Below are positions 46,232-57,786 of a stretch of 64,000 nucleotides of DNA, piece by piece. The stretch's first letter is position 1; the number at the start of each line of letters is the position of its first letter. Source of the DNA: Cordyceps javanica (lineage: Eukaryota > Ascomycota > Sordariomycetes > Hypocreales > Cordycipitaceae); assembly GCA_036850795.1 (NCBI GenBank), contig JAAECO010000002.1:1302001-1366000 (forward strand), written 5' to 3'. The notes beneath the pieces are model-generated. The model was given only the letters and a program-made list of their open reading frames with translations. It was not told the DNA's origin and did not search any database. The position numbers and the translations under genes were made by a program.

Positions 46232-48694
46232 ATGGCGCCTAGAATAAACGGGCAGAATTTCACTTTTCGTGCAGTCGTGGCTGGTTTAATCATTGGCACA
46301 GTCATATGTGCTGCAAACGTCTACTTCGGGCTCCAGACAGGATGGGTTTCCATCATGTCCATGCCCGCCAGTCTAATGGGGTTTGGCATTTTTCGCTTAT
46401 TGAGAAGTCATCTTGAACTGCCATTTTCACCCGTAGAAAATGTCTTCGTTCAAAGTGTTGCCTGTGGAATGGCCATCATGCCACTCGGTTGCGGATTTGT
46501 TGGTGTGGTACGTATGCTTCCGTTTGCTTAAGCTTTTATCAGTTCAACTCTCTTCAACTTCTGATCGATTTAAGATACCCGCTATGAACTATCTTCTTTC
46601 TCCAAATGAAAGAGGTCCATTGCATCTAAGCCTATGGCAGCTCGTGATCTGGTCTCTAGGCCTTTGTTATTTTGGGGTCGTTTTTGCGGTGCCTCTGTAT
46701 GTTTGCCTGGCCACACCCTGGCTTCCGAATTCGCTAATTTCTAGTAGCCGCAAGCAGGTTATCATCAGAGAACGTCTTCGATTTCCAAGTGGTTTTAGCA
46801 CTGCCGTTCTTATCTCTGTGCTCCATGGTCAGGGAACGCAGTCCAAGCAAGCACTAGACGATGCATCAAAGGGCGGTTTCGCCAGTCTTGTTCCTAAAGA
46901 CAACGAGATCGACCCACTAGGAGAGGGCGAGGAGGACGCTGCCTTGGTGGGCGAATCCGCTTCAGCACGGAGTGATTCACATTGGGCGGCTAATTTGCGG
47001 CTACTGCTTCTCTGCTTCATGATATCCGGACTGGCCACGGTTATGACGTACTTCTTTCCCATTCTCCGAAACATCCCTGTTTTTGGAGCTGCTGCTGCCC
47101 AAACATGGCTATGGACACTGAACCCCAGTCTTGCATACGTTGGACAAGGCATTATCATGGGAACAGAGACAACCATGCATATGACACTGGGTGCTATAGT
47201 CGGGTGGGCGATTTTGAGTCCTCTTGCAAGGCATAAAGGCTGGGCGCCTGGCGCAGTCGATGACTGGGAAAATGGTAGCAAGGGTTGGATTCTTTGGATA
47301 TCCTTGGCCATCATGCTTGTGGATGCCGTCGTCAGCCTAGGCTATGTCTCGCTCAGATCATTATTCGTGGGGGGCTCCAATCTGTCTTTGCCCGGTTTCC
47401 TTGATTCCATACACCAAAGTTCGCTGTGGAAGTTCCTGGTGGGAAGCAGAGCTCGCTATGCGCTTTTACAACGACCAGATGATGACGATTCAACCGACGA
47501 CGAAGGCGATGTATCCGAACAGCAATCTGAGCAGGACGAAGAAGATGCTCCGGACGACCAGCGTATCAGCAATAGGACTGTTGCCATAGGTTTGTTACTC
47601 TCAATAGCCCTCTGCATCATCACCATACACACTGTTTTCGGAGCTTTGGTGCCCCTATATGCCACAGTAATTGCGGTTTTCATGGCGCTGGTTTTAAGCA
47701 TCATGGGCGTCAGGGCTCTCGGTGAAACCGATTTGAACCCTGTATCTGGTATTAGCAAGCTAGCACAGCTGTTCTTTGCACTCATTATCCCACAGTCGAA
47801 TAAATCAAGTGTCCTCATCAATCTCGTTGCTGGAGCAGTGGTAAGTCTGATTAATTTTCCTCAACACGGTACGCGATGTCTCCTAGTACTGAGCTAATAT
47901 ACTCTGTGATATAGTCGGAGGCGGTAAGCGATTTGACTTCGCCTGTAAACCAAGATATCAGAGGCTCATACGTTTCCTGAACAGGGTGCACTTCAAGCTG
48001 GAGATTTGATGCAAGATCTTAAAACTGGGCACCTTCTTGGTGCATCTCCCAAAGCGCAGTTTTGGGGACAAATGATAGGAGCAACGGCTGGAGCAGTCTT
48101 GAGCGCCTTCATTTACCGTCTCTACACGCGGTAAACTCTCATCCGATGTCGCAGGATTTGCACTCTTGTTACTAATATTTCTCAGTGTATACGAGATCCC
48201 AGGCGACCTCTTCCAGGTGCCCACGGCGTATGTCTGGATATTTACTGCGCGGCTAGTTACTGGTCAAGGCTTGCCTTATATGGCTACGGAATGGGCAATC
48301 GCGGCTGGTACTCTTTTCGCTTGCACTACTGTTCTCAGAACTCTCGCTGTTGGCAACCCGTGGCGCCCGTGGATACCAGGGGGTATTGCAGTGGCCGTTG
48401 GCAAGTCGCGCTATGACATTCCGTTTATCCTGTCTAATTCTAACACCTTCAATGCTAGGCATGTACAACGTACCCTCCTTTACCCTTGCTAGAGCCGCCG
48501 GCGGCATAATGGCTTGGGTCTGGCTTCACGTTATGAAACGTTCCAGCACACCACTAATCATTCTGGCTTCTGTACGCAATGGTCTTGAGACTTGTATGAC
48601 CTATAACTGACAATCGCAGGGGTTTATTCTCGGTGAAGGGTTCTTGAGCATCGTCAATTTGATCATGGAGGCGCTATCAGTTCCCCATTTTTGA
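46232..48694 (+). CDS. Oligopeptide transporter (OPT/YSL superfamily)
   Basis: Eight exons: 46232-46507, 46575-46696, 46748-47840, 47915-47923 (9-nt micro-exon encoding Ser-Glu-Ala), 47985-48130, 48186-48400, 48459-48571 and 48620-48694; 682 residues from this ATG. Intron 6 (48401-48458) is GC-AG. OPT landmarks: Tyr-Phe-Gly-Leu-Gln-Thr-Gly-Trp, Phe-Ala-Val-Pro-Leu-Arg-Lys-Gln, Leu-Arg-Phe-Pro-Ser-Gly, Ala-Gly-Asp-Leu-Met-Gln-Asp-Leu-Lys-Thr-Gly, and Pro-Gly-Gly-Ile-Ala-Val-Ala-Val-Gly. There are about 14-16 hydrophobic segments and an acidic loop near 410-440. These are proton-coupled plasma- or vacuolar-membrane carriers of small peptides, glutathione or metal chelates; the substrate is unknown. 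The true N-terminus may lie further upstream. Confidence 0.9.
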
Positions 48695-48718
48695 CTACCA
48701 AGTCGAATCTACCTCCGA

Positions 48719-50403
48719 TCATTTCAACTTCCAAGTCCTGGCCTTTTCCTGCTGGCCCTCCTCGGTCCACGCCAGCTGAATATCAAGAGCTCTGACATTT
48801 TCCTCCAAGGCAGAGAAAATGACCTGGCCAGTGAGTCTCGGGCGTGGGCCTTTCAACTGTGTGGGGGGTTGAAGCAGAAGCCCTTGCTTCCAATGCGTTT
48901 CCTTTCCAACCGGTCCAGTAGTGAAGGCCACATAACCCGATTTTTGTTTCACAAAATCCTCGGGTGTAGTCTCGGGTGCTGGTGGTTTATCGGCCCGAGA
49001 GTTCACGAAAAAATTATCGAACCAAATCAAGAAGCCATCCAACGAATCAATGTCCCTCGTGATTTGAGATTCCCACTTCGCAGTGAAAAATAAGTCCTCC
49101 GGCTTCACAGTGTGGAGATCAAGAACTTTGAAGGGATAAGGACTCCCACAAATAGCAGCTGGTGGCATTGTCAAAATCCGGGCCTCGTCGTAAATACACT
49201 CTTGCATGGCCTTCATGTCGAACCCATAGACATCCCTCCAAAACGACACTGTATCTGTGACATATTCCGAGTCCCGAACTGGTGCCATCCAAATAGTAGC
49301 GGAGCTAGGAACAAGGAGGCCGTCTGGTCGGAGGTATTTATCGCGGGCGTACAAAACACTGGGCAGCATAGCCTCATAGAGCAAACAATAGCCCATCCAC
49401 TCACTAACGATAATGTCGACTTGACCAACAGGGAGCTTGACGTCCTCTATAGCACCACGAAGACAAGTTATAGTTCCTGCCATCCCATTGTTGAACACAT
49501 TCTCTCGAGCTTTGTCAATAATGTCAGATTTGTCGACGGCAATTACCTGCGCAGCACCGGCCTTAGCACAGAACATGCTCAGGATACCTGATTGTGTTAG
49601 CTGTCAGCTATAACGTGCCATAGGCAAGTCTTTCTTTCCTTCGGCCGCTTACCAGTGCCACATCCGATATCAAGGACTACCTTTCCTTGAAACAGCTGCT
49701 TGTTTTCGTAGATAAAATCGCGATATGCGTCAGTGCGGACCTCATCCTTCAGCATTGTTTCGTGAATATCTACAGCACGTTAGCTTTTGCCAAAAGCGGA
49801 GTCATACTATTTACCATTGTAGGCGTATGACTCAAAATAGTAATCAGAAGACTCCTTTTGTTTTTCTCGCCCCAGGTTTCCCGCCTCATTTTCGTCGCCC
49901 CAGCGCTTGTCCAGCGTCTCCTCTACAGCCAGTCGGTAACTAGCAAATCGCTCATTGAGCTCGGCTAATTTGGCCTCAAGCTCTTTGTTTCTGGATTCGA
50001 CTGATAGTGCCTGACCTTTTGTAGCAGTTTCGGGATTCGCAGGGCCTTCGCTTAGAATCTCGTCCAACGAAAAGAGCAGAGCATCATTCTCAAGGACCGG
50101 TTTGAGATACTTGTCGTCGGCGAAATCTCCTGCCGAGATAGCCCTGGGTATGTTCTTCCCCTCTCCTGTACAAGCTCTGATGAAATTTACCAACTTTACC
50201 GCATCGTGGAACTCAAGTCTGAGGCGGTGTACGGTAGCGACCAGATCGAATGCGTGCTGAGTTCTGCAGTGGGTGAGGAGTTCCTCGAGATTGGGGAACG
50301 TCTCCGTATCAAAAAGTGACACAAAGGTGATTTGCTCCTCATCGGGCACTAAGTCCAGCCAGTCGGCTGCGTCTGAATTCTCAGTATGGCTGGAAGCGGA
50401 CAT
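48719..50403 (-). CDS. Protein arginine N-methyltransferase, PRMT3-like
   Basis: Minus-strand exons 50403-49815, 49769-49653 and 49587-48719; 524 residues. The SAM-binding motif is Val-Leu-Asp-Ile-Gly-Cys-Gly-Thr-Gly. The double-E loop is Ser-Glu-Trp-Met-Gly-Tyr-Cys-Leu-Leu-Tyr-Glu. The pre-motif Tyr-Tyr-Phe-Glu-Ser-Tyr and the post-I acid (Ala-Val-Asp-Lys-Ser) are present, so the enzyme should be active and type I. The N-terminal ~55 residues align with the C2H2 finger of PRMT3 at identical spacing, but both Cys are replaced (Ser29, Asp32) while both His (His45, His50) remain. A coiled-coil segment (about 140-165) follows. In yeast and animals PRMT3 modifies ribosomal protein uS5. It is tail-to-tail with the OPT gene, 24 bp apart. 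Confidence 0.93.
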
Positions 50404-50660
50404 CTTAACGGCTTCTCTCTTTCTCAGGAGCCAAAGGTAATCATGCAGAAGTGAGATCCTGTTCTGGCAACCATTTCTCGTGGGCCCACAGATAGTGATA
50501 AATTCGTCACTCCACTTTACAATTTTTGCAGAGACCGTACTTGCACAACACCTTTTTACTACTGTCGATACATCTCACTGGAAAAGTGGTGTGCTAGCGA
50601 ATGACATAATACTGTTAAGGAACGATTCCTTTTTATATGAAAGAGATGCCTTGACTACTC

Positions 50661-53600
50661 CTAGTCGACATCGTCCTTTCCATCACTTTCGTCTTCCTCG
50701 CCGTCTGACACTGGCTCACCAAGTTCGCGCAAGCGTTTCTGTAGAAATAAGAGAAAAAAAATGTCAGTTACGGACTGGACAAGTTTGGCTTCGCTGCTGA
50801 GATCGTACCTTTTGCTTTGCCACTTGATCCTCTAAATCCGTAAAAACTATTAGCAGGTCATCAAGTTCAGATTGAATGCTCTCTTTCTCGTTTCTGCTTG
50901 TTGCCAATGCTAATTCCGTCTGAAATCGGGTTAGTTTTCTATGTTATTGGAGCAGATACAATTGACTTGCCTCGATAGTAGCTTTACGCGTGTCAATCAC
51001 TCGCCGTCCGGCTTCTTCGAGCCGTTCATCTAGCTCCTTGACTCTCTTTCGCAGCTCTTCTATCGTGGCGTTCTGCTTGTCGCGGGAGGAGTGAAGCTCA
51101 TCACGAAGTTCATCAGCTTCGCGCGTTTTATCTTGCAGCTCGATTTGCATATTGTGCAATTCTCTCTCTCGTTCGGTATTTGCCTATTATTGTATGCATT
51201 GTTAGTCTGTGAGCTGATTGCATTCACTAGCCAGGAAAGCATGCCTTTTGCAGAGATGCTTCCAGGCTACTGATAGTTGCGCGAAGATCAGCGATTTCGC
51301 CATCATGGCGCCTTTTTGTATGCTCTGCGTCTGTTTGCGCAACCTTTTTTACTGCGGTCAACTGCTGTTCCAGTGCAGAATCTTTGGCATTGATAGCTGC
51401 TTTCATGGACGCGAGTCTCTTCTCATATTCCGCTTCTTTTGTCATCAACGCGGATCTCCCAGCTGCGATTTGCTTCTGGCTTTCAACATCTTTGGCAGAA
51501 AGAGTGCTCTGCAACTTCCTGTTCATAGTTAGACTGGAAGCCTCACAAGCACTGTCGCAAACGAACCTGATTTCTGCTTCGTGGGACCTTTGAAGTCCCT
51601 CATGCGCAGCTTTGGCGGCCTCTATTTCTCGTTTGGCTTCCTCCTGCGCCTTCTGCAGTGCTTTACCCGCTTCCTCCCTAAAACGGCGGTGCTCTCCTTG
51701 CTCCTGGCCAAGATACGATGCTTGGGACTCAGCAGCAATCTTCGCCTCTTCAATAACTCTTTCCTTTTCTCGTATCTGCTCGCGCAATGAATCTACCAGG
51801 TCTCTCGAGATACCTTTTTGAACGCCATTAGTGATGAAAGCGATTTCAAGCTCGGGGCTTCTGTCAATAGCCCTTGCAATACGATTATAGTTGTCTTTGA
51901 AAAAGTTGACAAAAACGGAGTCAAAATATACGTCCGCTAGACCACCAGGCAATGCCGGGTCTCTCCTTTGCGGTATTGTTTCAAAATCTCGTAGCAGCGG
52001 GTGTGAACGCAGTTTGAGGAGTCGATCAAGATATTGCTCTCGATCTAGCCGAGTTGTCAGGATGGAATGCAATGTCGTTCTAGGTACAGGCGAATCCTTG
52101 GTAGAAAATTCATAAGCGATACCGAGAAGCACAGCACAAAGTCCCTGGACTATTTCACCACCTTCCACGACAGGCTGCGAAATTGACTGTATCAGACTCT
52201 GAATATTGCTTCCCTCAGACAGGAAGTCGTTAACCGCATCCAAGTCTTCGAACAGCCATATTGTCAGAAGCATCAAATAACCCACAGATATGCGTGCATC
52301 ATCACCTCGCCGAATGCCCGTCAGAAGATGTGCTGTGACAGTCTGGATGCTTGTCACGAGCTCTTCGTCCTCAGCAGCATCGCCTTCGGTAAGGGATAGG
52401 GCTTTCGTTTTAGCAGCAGGATTATCATATAGCAAGTGAAACGTGATGACGGCAGCGAACCATAGCTGATACGGGTCGCTCGCAAATTGTTCAGCAGAAG
52501 GCACCAACAAGACGGTTAACGCATTAGTTGTCTCATCACCACCTGTCATGTAGCCCTCGATTGCTCTGGCCAGAAAATGTAGCCGAACGTTCAGATGATT
52601 GGAGAAATAAGCCTTCAGACACTCGCTAGCTGCGTAACGTAAATTGAAAGCAGCGCTATCTTGCATTTTTAAAATGAGGTCAAGTAGGCCATCAATGACG
52701 TATACTTGTAAATGACCTCTAGTCTCGTTTGAGGAGTGGCGTCTGTCTCCTATCTGTGGGACAGTAAGCTGAGCAAAGCTCTCCTGCAAGGTTGCAGAGT
52801 CACGAATCATATCACCGCACGCGATCAAGGCCTTGCACTGAGTTAGCTCGATAACACAACACTGTAACCGCTCCAGTATAGTTCTGCTCACCTCAGCTCT
52901 GATTTCCACCTTAATATCCGGGCTAAATGCCAAATGAAGAACGTCGACGCATAGCCCGTACTTCCAGAGCAGCTTCTGATTCTGCGAAACACCAGCGGAG
53001 CCAGGTGTGAGAAGTAACCGCAGGATTGCTAGAAAAGCGTATAAATTCCTATTTCTTTGCGACTGGGCCCAGACTGCCACATCATCGCTATCTCCAGCTT
53101 GCAAAACACTGTGCAGCAGGTCCGCTAGCTTCTTCGTACATCCGGATTCACGAAATAGTGTCTGGTTCGAGGCATTGCGACGCAGCAAATTCGCTAACAG
53201 AATGAGACAGTCTTCCGCACTTCGTCCTCCTTCTGATAAAGAGCCATCGGATTCAATGATTGTAAATATCTTCTCGAAGGCGTTTTCGAAGGCGACTAGC
53301 TTCTGTATGTCGATTGACGTTGGTGTCAAACTCGTAAGAAGATTGATGCCTTCATTCCGGATCGCATCACGTTGATCGTCGAGAGTAGCAACCAATCGAG
53401 GTATTCCGAGAGGTGCAGTAAAGACGCATTCCTCTGTTCGCTCAGTTCGAGCAGAGAGGATTGCTCCTAATAATTGCAGGGAGTATAGGCGAGAATAGAA
53501 ATCGTTCGTTTCTAGGAAGTCGAGAAGTAAGGTTACGTTTTCTTGTCGCTGCGTAAACTCGTCAGCAAGCCACAGTACAACCTCATCTGATGCTTCGGGG

Positions 53601-53869
53601 CTATCTTCATTGGGAGTGAAGAGCATAAGTAGCGTTTCCAAAACGACTTTCACAGTGTCAACATCCTCTCCATCCTTTGCAAGGCTCCCAATGAGGCCTC
53701 TCAAAGCGCTAGAGGAGACTGTGGCTGGAAAATCTTTTGCGAAACTCCGTAGCCCCAATATGGCTGCCCGACGGTCCTCCAGCAGAGTAGCAGAGCCCAG
53801 CCGGCCACTTAACACGGAGATGGTGTCGGTGGCGGACTGCTTGGCTGGAGCCGTCGCGATTGAGAACAT
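50661..53869 (-). CDS. uso1: Uso1/p115 vesicle-tethering protein
   Basis: Minus-strand exons 53869-51245, 51183-50971, 50919-50809 and 50738-50661; 1008 residues. Introns 1 and 2 both need GC donors (GCATGC and GCAAGT) to keep frame and the family C-terminus. The start is the first in-frame ATG (Met-Phe-Ser-Ile-Ala); the frame is open 25 codons upstream without ATG. Residues ~1-630 form the armadillo-type globular head (Leu-Leu-Glu-Asp-Arg-Arg-Ala-Ala-Ile-Leu-Gly-Leu-Arg-Ser-Phe and Glu-Glu-Cys-Val-Phe-Thr-Ala-Pro-Leu-Gly-Ile). A ~300-residue coiled coil follows, then Asp-Asp-Leu-Leu-Ile-Val-Phe and an acidic tail. Uso1/p115 tethers ER-derived COPII vesicles to the cis-Golgi with Rab1/Ypt1. 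Confidence 0.95.
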
Positions 53870-54554
53870 AGCGTCGAGTGCTGTTATTATAATTTCGATG
53901 CCATTAGGTTCCGCCCGCGTAAATATAGGTCGTTGTCTACACAATTTCGCCCAATGCGACGGAATCGGCGGGTGAGAACTTCTTACACTCCTGAGATGCA
54001 GGATAGAGGTTTCGCTGTCCTCAGCTCCGCCAACCTAGTAAATTGAGGAACTTGTCCCACTCAACTCTAGAAGCCCTCGGTCTCATCGCGTATACACAGC
54101 AGATAGTTTTATTCCTCCATTCAGCTGCTTTAATCGAACAACAATACAAGCTTTAAAATATATCCTACTACTCCCTTATTGCATTGCTAGGAAAATTACA
54201 TCGGATAGCCCTTCAAATGAGCTGACATGACACACAAAGTCTTTAGGCGACAGCGACCTAGTTACATAAGCATGTTATCTTATCAGCCTGCCAACGTAAA
54301 TTCAGAGTTCTCTGTTCGCGACCAAGCTCAACTGCGCACGTAACCGAATGCTGTTCTTGGAGGCCGAAACTATCCTGACCGACAAATTGTGCGCGGTATT
54401 CATGCTCGTCATTTCTTCTTGTCAATAAGGACACCGGATAGCTCCTGATAGACGCGGGTTACGCCTAACACAAACAGGCATCGCTGCATATATTTGACAC
54501 TAGCCCTGCCAATCGTGGTTTTCCCAAAACCACGAGTGATCCCAACATATCACA
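53870..54554. other. Divergent intergenic region USO1/RAT1
   Basis: Shared promoter region of two divergent housekeeping genes. No further gene recognised. Confidence 0.5.
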
Positions 54555-57500
54555 ATGGGTATCCCGGCCGCTTTCAGATGGCTCTCGAACAAGTATCCGA
54601 AGATTATATCTCCTGTTATCGAGGATCATCCCATCGTCATGGAAGATGGCACCAAAATACCAGTCGACATTACCCGCGCAAATCCAAACGGCGAAGAACT
54701 AGACAATCTTTACCTCGACATGAATGGCATCGTTCATCCTTGTGCGCACCCGGATGACAAACCAGCCCCCGAAGATGAAGAAGAGATGATGCTCGAAATT
54801 TTCAAGTATACCGACCGAGTGGTCAACATGGTTCGGCCTCGAAAGATTCTCATGATAGCGGTTGGTACGGTTCTCGGTGTCATTGACGGCCCCTATAGTC
54901 CTGATACATAATTACTGACGTTTCATTAGACGGCGTGGCGCCCCGCGCCAAGATGAATCAACAGCGATCGAGACGTTTCCGATCGGCTCAAGAAGCCAAG
55001 GAAAAAGAAAACGACAAACAAGAGCTGATAAAATTGCTCAAGCAGCAAAATGGAGGTACACTTGCTGCTGAGAGCACAGAAGCCGTAACGAAAAAAGCGT
55101 TTGACAACAATTCAATCACGCCTGGCACACCTTTCATGGATATCCTTGCGAGTAGCCTACGCTACTGGTGCCAGTATAAACTAAATACGGACCCTGGCTG
55201 GGCAAAACTGAAAATTATTATTTCAGATGCCACCGTACCAGGGGAGGGGGAGCACAAGATCATGAATTTTGTTAGATCCCAGCGAGCTAGTCCGGATTAT
55301 GACCCCAACACTCGGCATGTCATCTATGGTCTAGACGCTGATTTGATCATGCTGGGGCTCGCAACTCACGAACCTCACTTTCGCGTCCTGCGTGAGGATG
55401 TTTTCTTTCAGGACGGTAAAGCCCGAACCTGTAAGCTTTGTGGTCAGAGAGGGCACGATGCGCAGAACTGCAAAGGCGAAACAAAGGACCAGGTTGGTGA
55501 TCTCTATGAGAAGGATAAGCCAGTGACGCTTAAACCTTTTATTTGGCTGCATGTATCGGTATTACGAGAATACTTGGCTGCTGAGCTGGCCATACCTGAT
55601 CTGCCATTCCGTTTCGATCTCGAGCGCGTGATTGATGACTGGATCTTTATGTGTTGTTTTGTTGGAAATGATTTCCTTCCACATTTGCCAGCATTGGAAA
55701 TTCGCGAACATGGCATTGACACACTGACAACCATCTGGAAACGCAATTTACCCGCGCTTGGTGGCTATATCACAAAAGACGGTCACATTGACTTGGACCG
55801 AGCGCAGTGTATTTTAGACGGCCTAGCTGCACAAGAGGACATGATCTTTAAGAAGAGGAAAGAGCAGGAAGATCGCCGTGAAGCGAATGCAAAGCGTCGC
55901 CGACTTCAAAACACGGGCTCGACCGGACGCGACAGCCACAGGGATGGGAAACACGTCAAGAACGGACACGAGGATCCATCACGGGGCCTTCCTTTGCATC
56001 CCATTGGATCGATGCCGACAACACCCTTAAAAGCCATCACTCACGACATGATTGTCAATCGAACGAGCGCCAGCGATACAAGTGTAGCCAACAAGAGTGC
56101 AGCCAGCGTCCTCAAGGAACGTTTGAAGGCTGGCCAAGATGTCCGGAGCACCGATGCAAGCCCAGACAAGATGGAAGACGGCCCATCACATTCAGCACCA
56201 GGAAAACGCAAACTCTCAGCTGTGGAAGGAGTTGACGATTCGACCCCAAATGATTCGCAAGGCACGACTACTCCAGCTGATAACCCAGAGATCCCGGCGG
56301 ATCCGGTTAGGCTGTGGGAAGATGGGTATGCTGATCGTTACTACCAGCTCAAATTTCATAGAGATCCCAGTGACATCTCTTTTCGCAAGCAGGTTGCACA
56401 TGCATATGTGGAGGGACTCGCTTGGGTTCTGCAGTATTATTTTCAAGGCTGTCCGTCTTGGGAATGGTATTATCCATATCACTATGCTCCATTTGCAGCT
56501 GATTTCAAAGAAATATCAGAAGCCAATGTCACGTTTAGGAAAGGCATCATTTCCCGACCATTTGAGCAGCTCATGAGCGTTCTACCAGCCGCTTCGCGCG
56601 ATAACTTGCCAAAGGTTTTTCATAGTCTGATGACTGATCAAGACAGTGAAATTATTGACTTCTATCCAGAAGAGTTTGAGGTTGACTTGAACGGGAAGAA
56701 GATGGCATGGCAAGGGGTGGCTTTATTACCATTTATTGAAATGGACCGCCTTCTGGCAGCCGTGCAAGAGCGATATCCACTTCTTAGCGATGAAGACAGG
56801 AAGCGCAACGGTATTGGGAGGGATGTCTTGTTGCTTTCGGACAGCAATGAAAGTATTTACGACGAGATTCTAACAAACTTCTACTCCAAGAAGCAAGGCT
56901 CTGCGCAGTTCAAACTCAATCCTAGGACAAGTGATGGACTCTCTGGCTACGTTGAAAAGCAAGCGGAATACGTACCGCACGGTACCTTACACTATCCGCT
57001 TGAACGCAACTCCATGCCGGACGTGGACTATGACCACTCCGTGAGGTATGTTTCTGGAAAATTGGCGAAACAGTGCGTAACTTCGCTGACAACAACAGTG
57101 TTAACTATGACATGCCAAAGATGACCCATGATCATAAGTCCATGCTCCTACGTGGGGTCAAAATGCCAACTCCTGCACTCACGCGGAGTGATATTGAGGT
57201 TTTGAGAGGAAAGTCATCGAGAGGTGGGTATGGCGGTGGCAATCGCGGAGGTCGCTATGACCCTGGCGGTCATCACCAATTTCAGCAGCACGTAAGAGGC
57301 AGGGGGCATGACTTTAATCATGGCCGCTCCCAATCGAGCTATTATAGGCACGGAGATTCACGCCCTCCGGTCCATCAGCACTTCCAGGGACAGGGTAATT
57401 GGCATCCGCCTCACCCTGGCTCTTCTGGGTTTGGGAGGGGCCTTCCACCACCACCGCCCCCATCACATCAGCAGGACTGGAGTTCCCAAGGCTTCAATGG

Positions 57501-57585
57501 CGATAGCTACAACTACGGCCCTAGAAAGGCCTACCCCCCGCGCGGTGGTCAACACAGCCGGGGTGGGTGGAACGGTTACCGCTGA
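54555..57585 (+). CDS. rat1: 5'-3' exoribonuclease 2 (Rat1/Dhp1/XRN2)
   Basis: Exons 54555-54864, 54930-57045 and 57099-57585; 970 residues. The XRN_N start is classical (Met-Gly-Ile-Pro-Ala-Phe-Arg-Trp-Leu with one extra Ala; Tyr-Leu-Asp-Met-Asn-Gly-Ile-Val-His-Pro-Cys-x-His-Pro). The acidic catalytic residues lie in Pro-Gly-Glu-Gly-Glu-His-Lys and Tyr-Gly-Leu-Asp-Ala-Asp-Leu-Ile-Met-Leu-Gly. A CCHC zinc knuckle (about 271-284) occurs as in other fungal Rat1 proteins. A basic, low-complexity insert (about 410-560) precedes the XRN C-terminal region with Trp-Val-Leu-Gln-Tyr-Tyr-Phe-Gln-Gly-Cys-Pro-Ser-Trp. The tail is Arg/Gly-rich. Rat1 works in the nucleus in Pol II termination (torpedo), rRNA and snoRNA trimming and RNA decay, usually with Rai1. 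Confidence 0.97.
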
Positions 57586-57786
57586 ATAAATCGTGACCAT
57601 CAATAACGACTGTTGCTCAGTGAGGTTTCGCTATCTATATAATTCCTCTGTCAGGTATCAAAATCGATTTTCATCAGCACAGTGCTAGAGGGCCTCGGCT
57701 TTTTGCTCTTGTTTATGTTTGGAATAGTGATCCATTAACCGACGTTTATCGTGGAATAGAAGAGGCTGTGTGCTTCAACCCTGCGT

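Noticed and set aside
53870..53944. Extended USO1 N-terminus
   Set aside because: The upstream frame has no ATG; Met at 53869 matches the family start.
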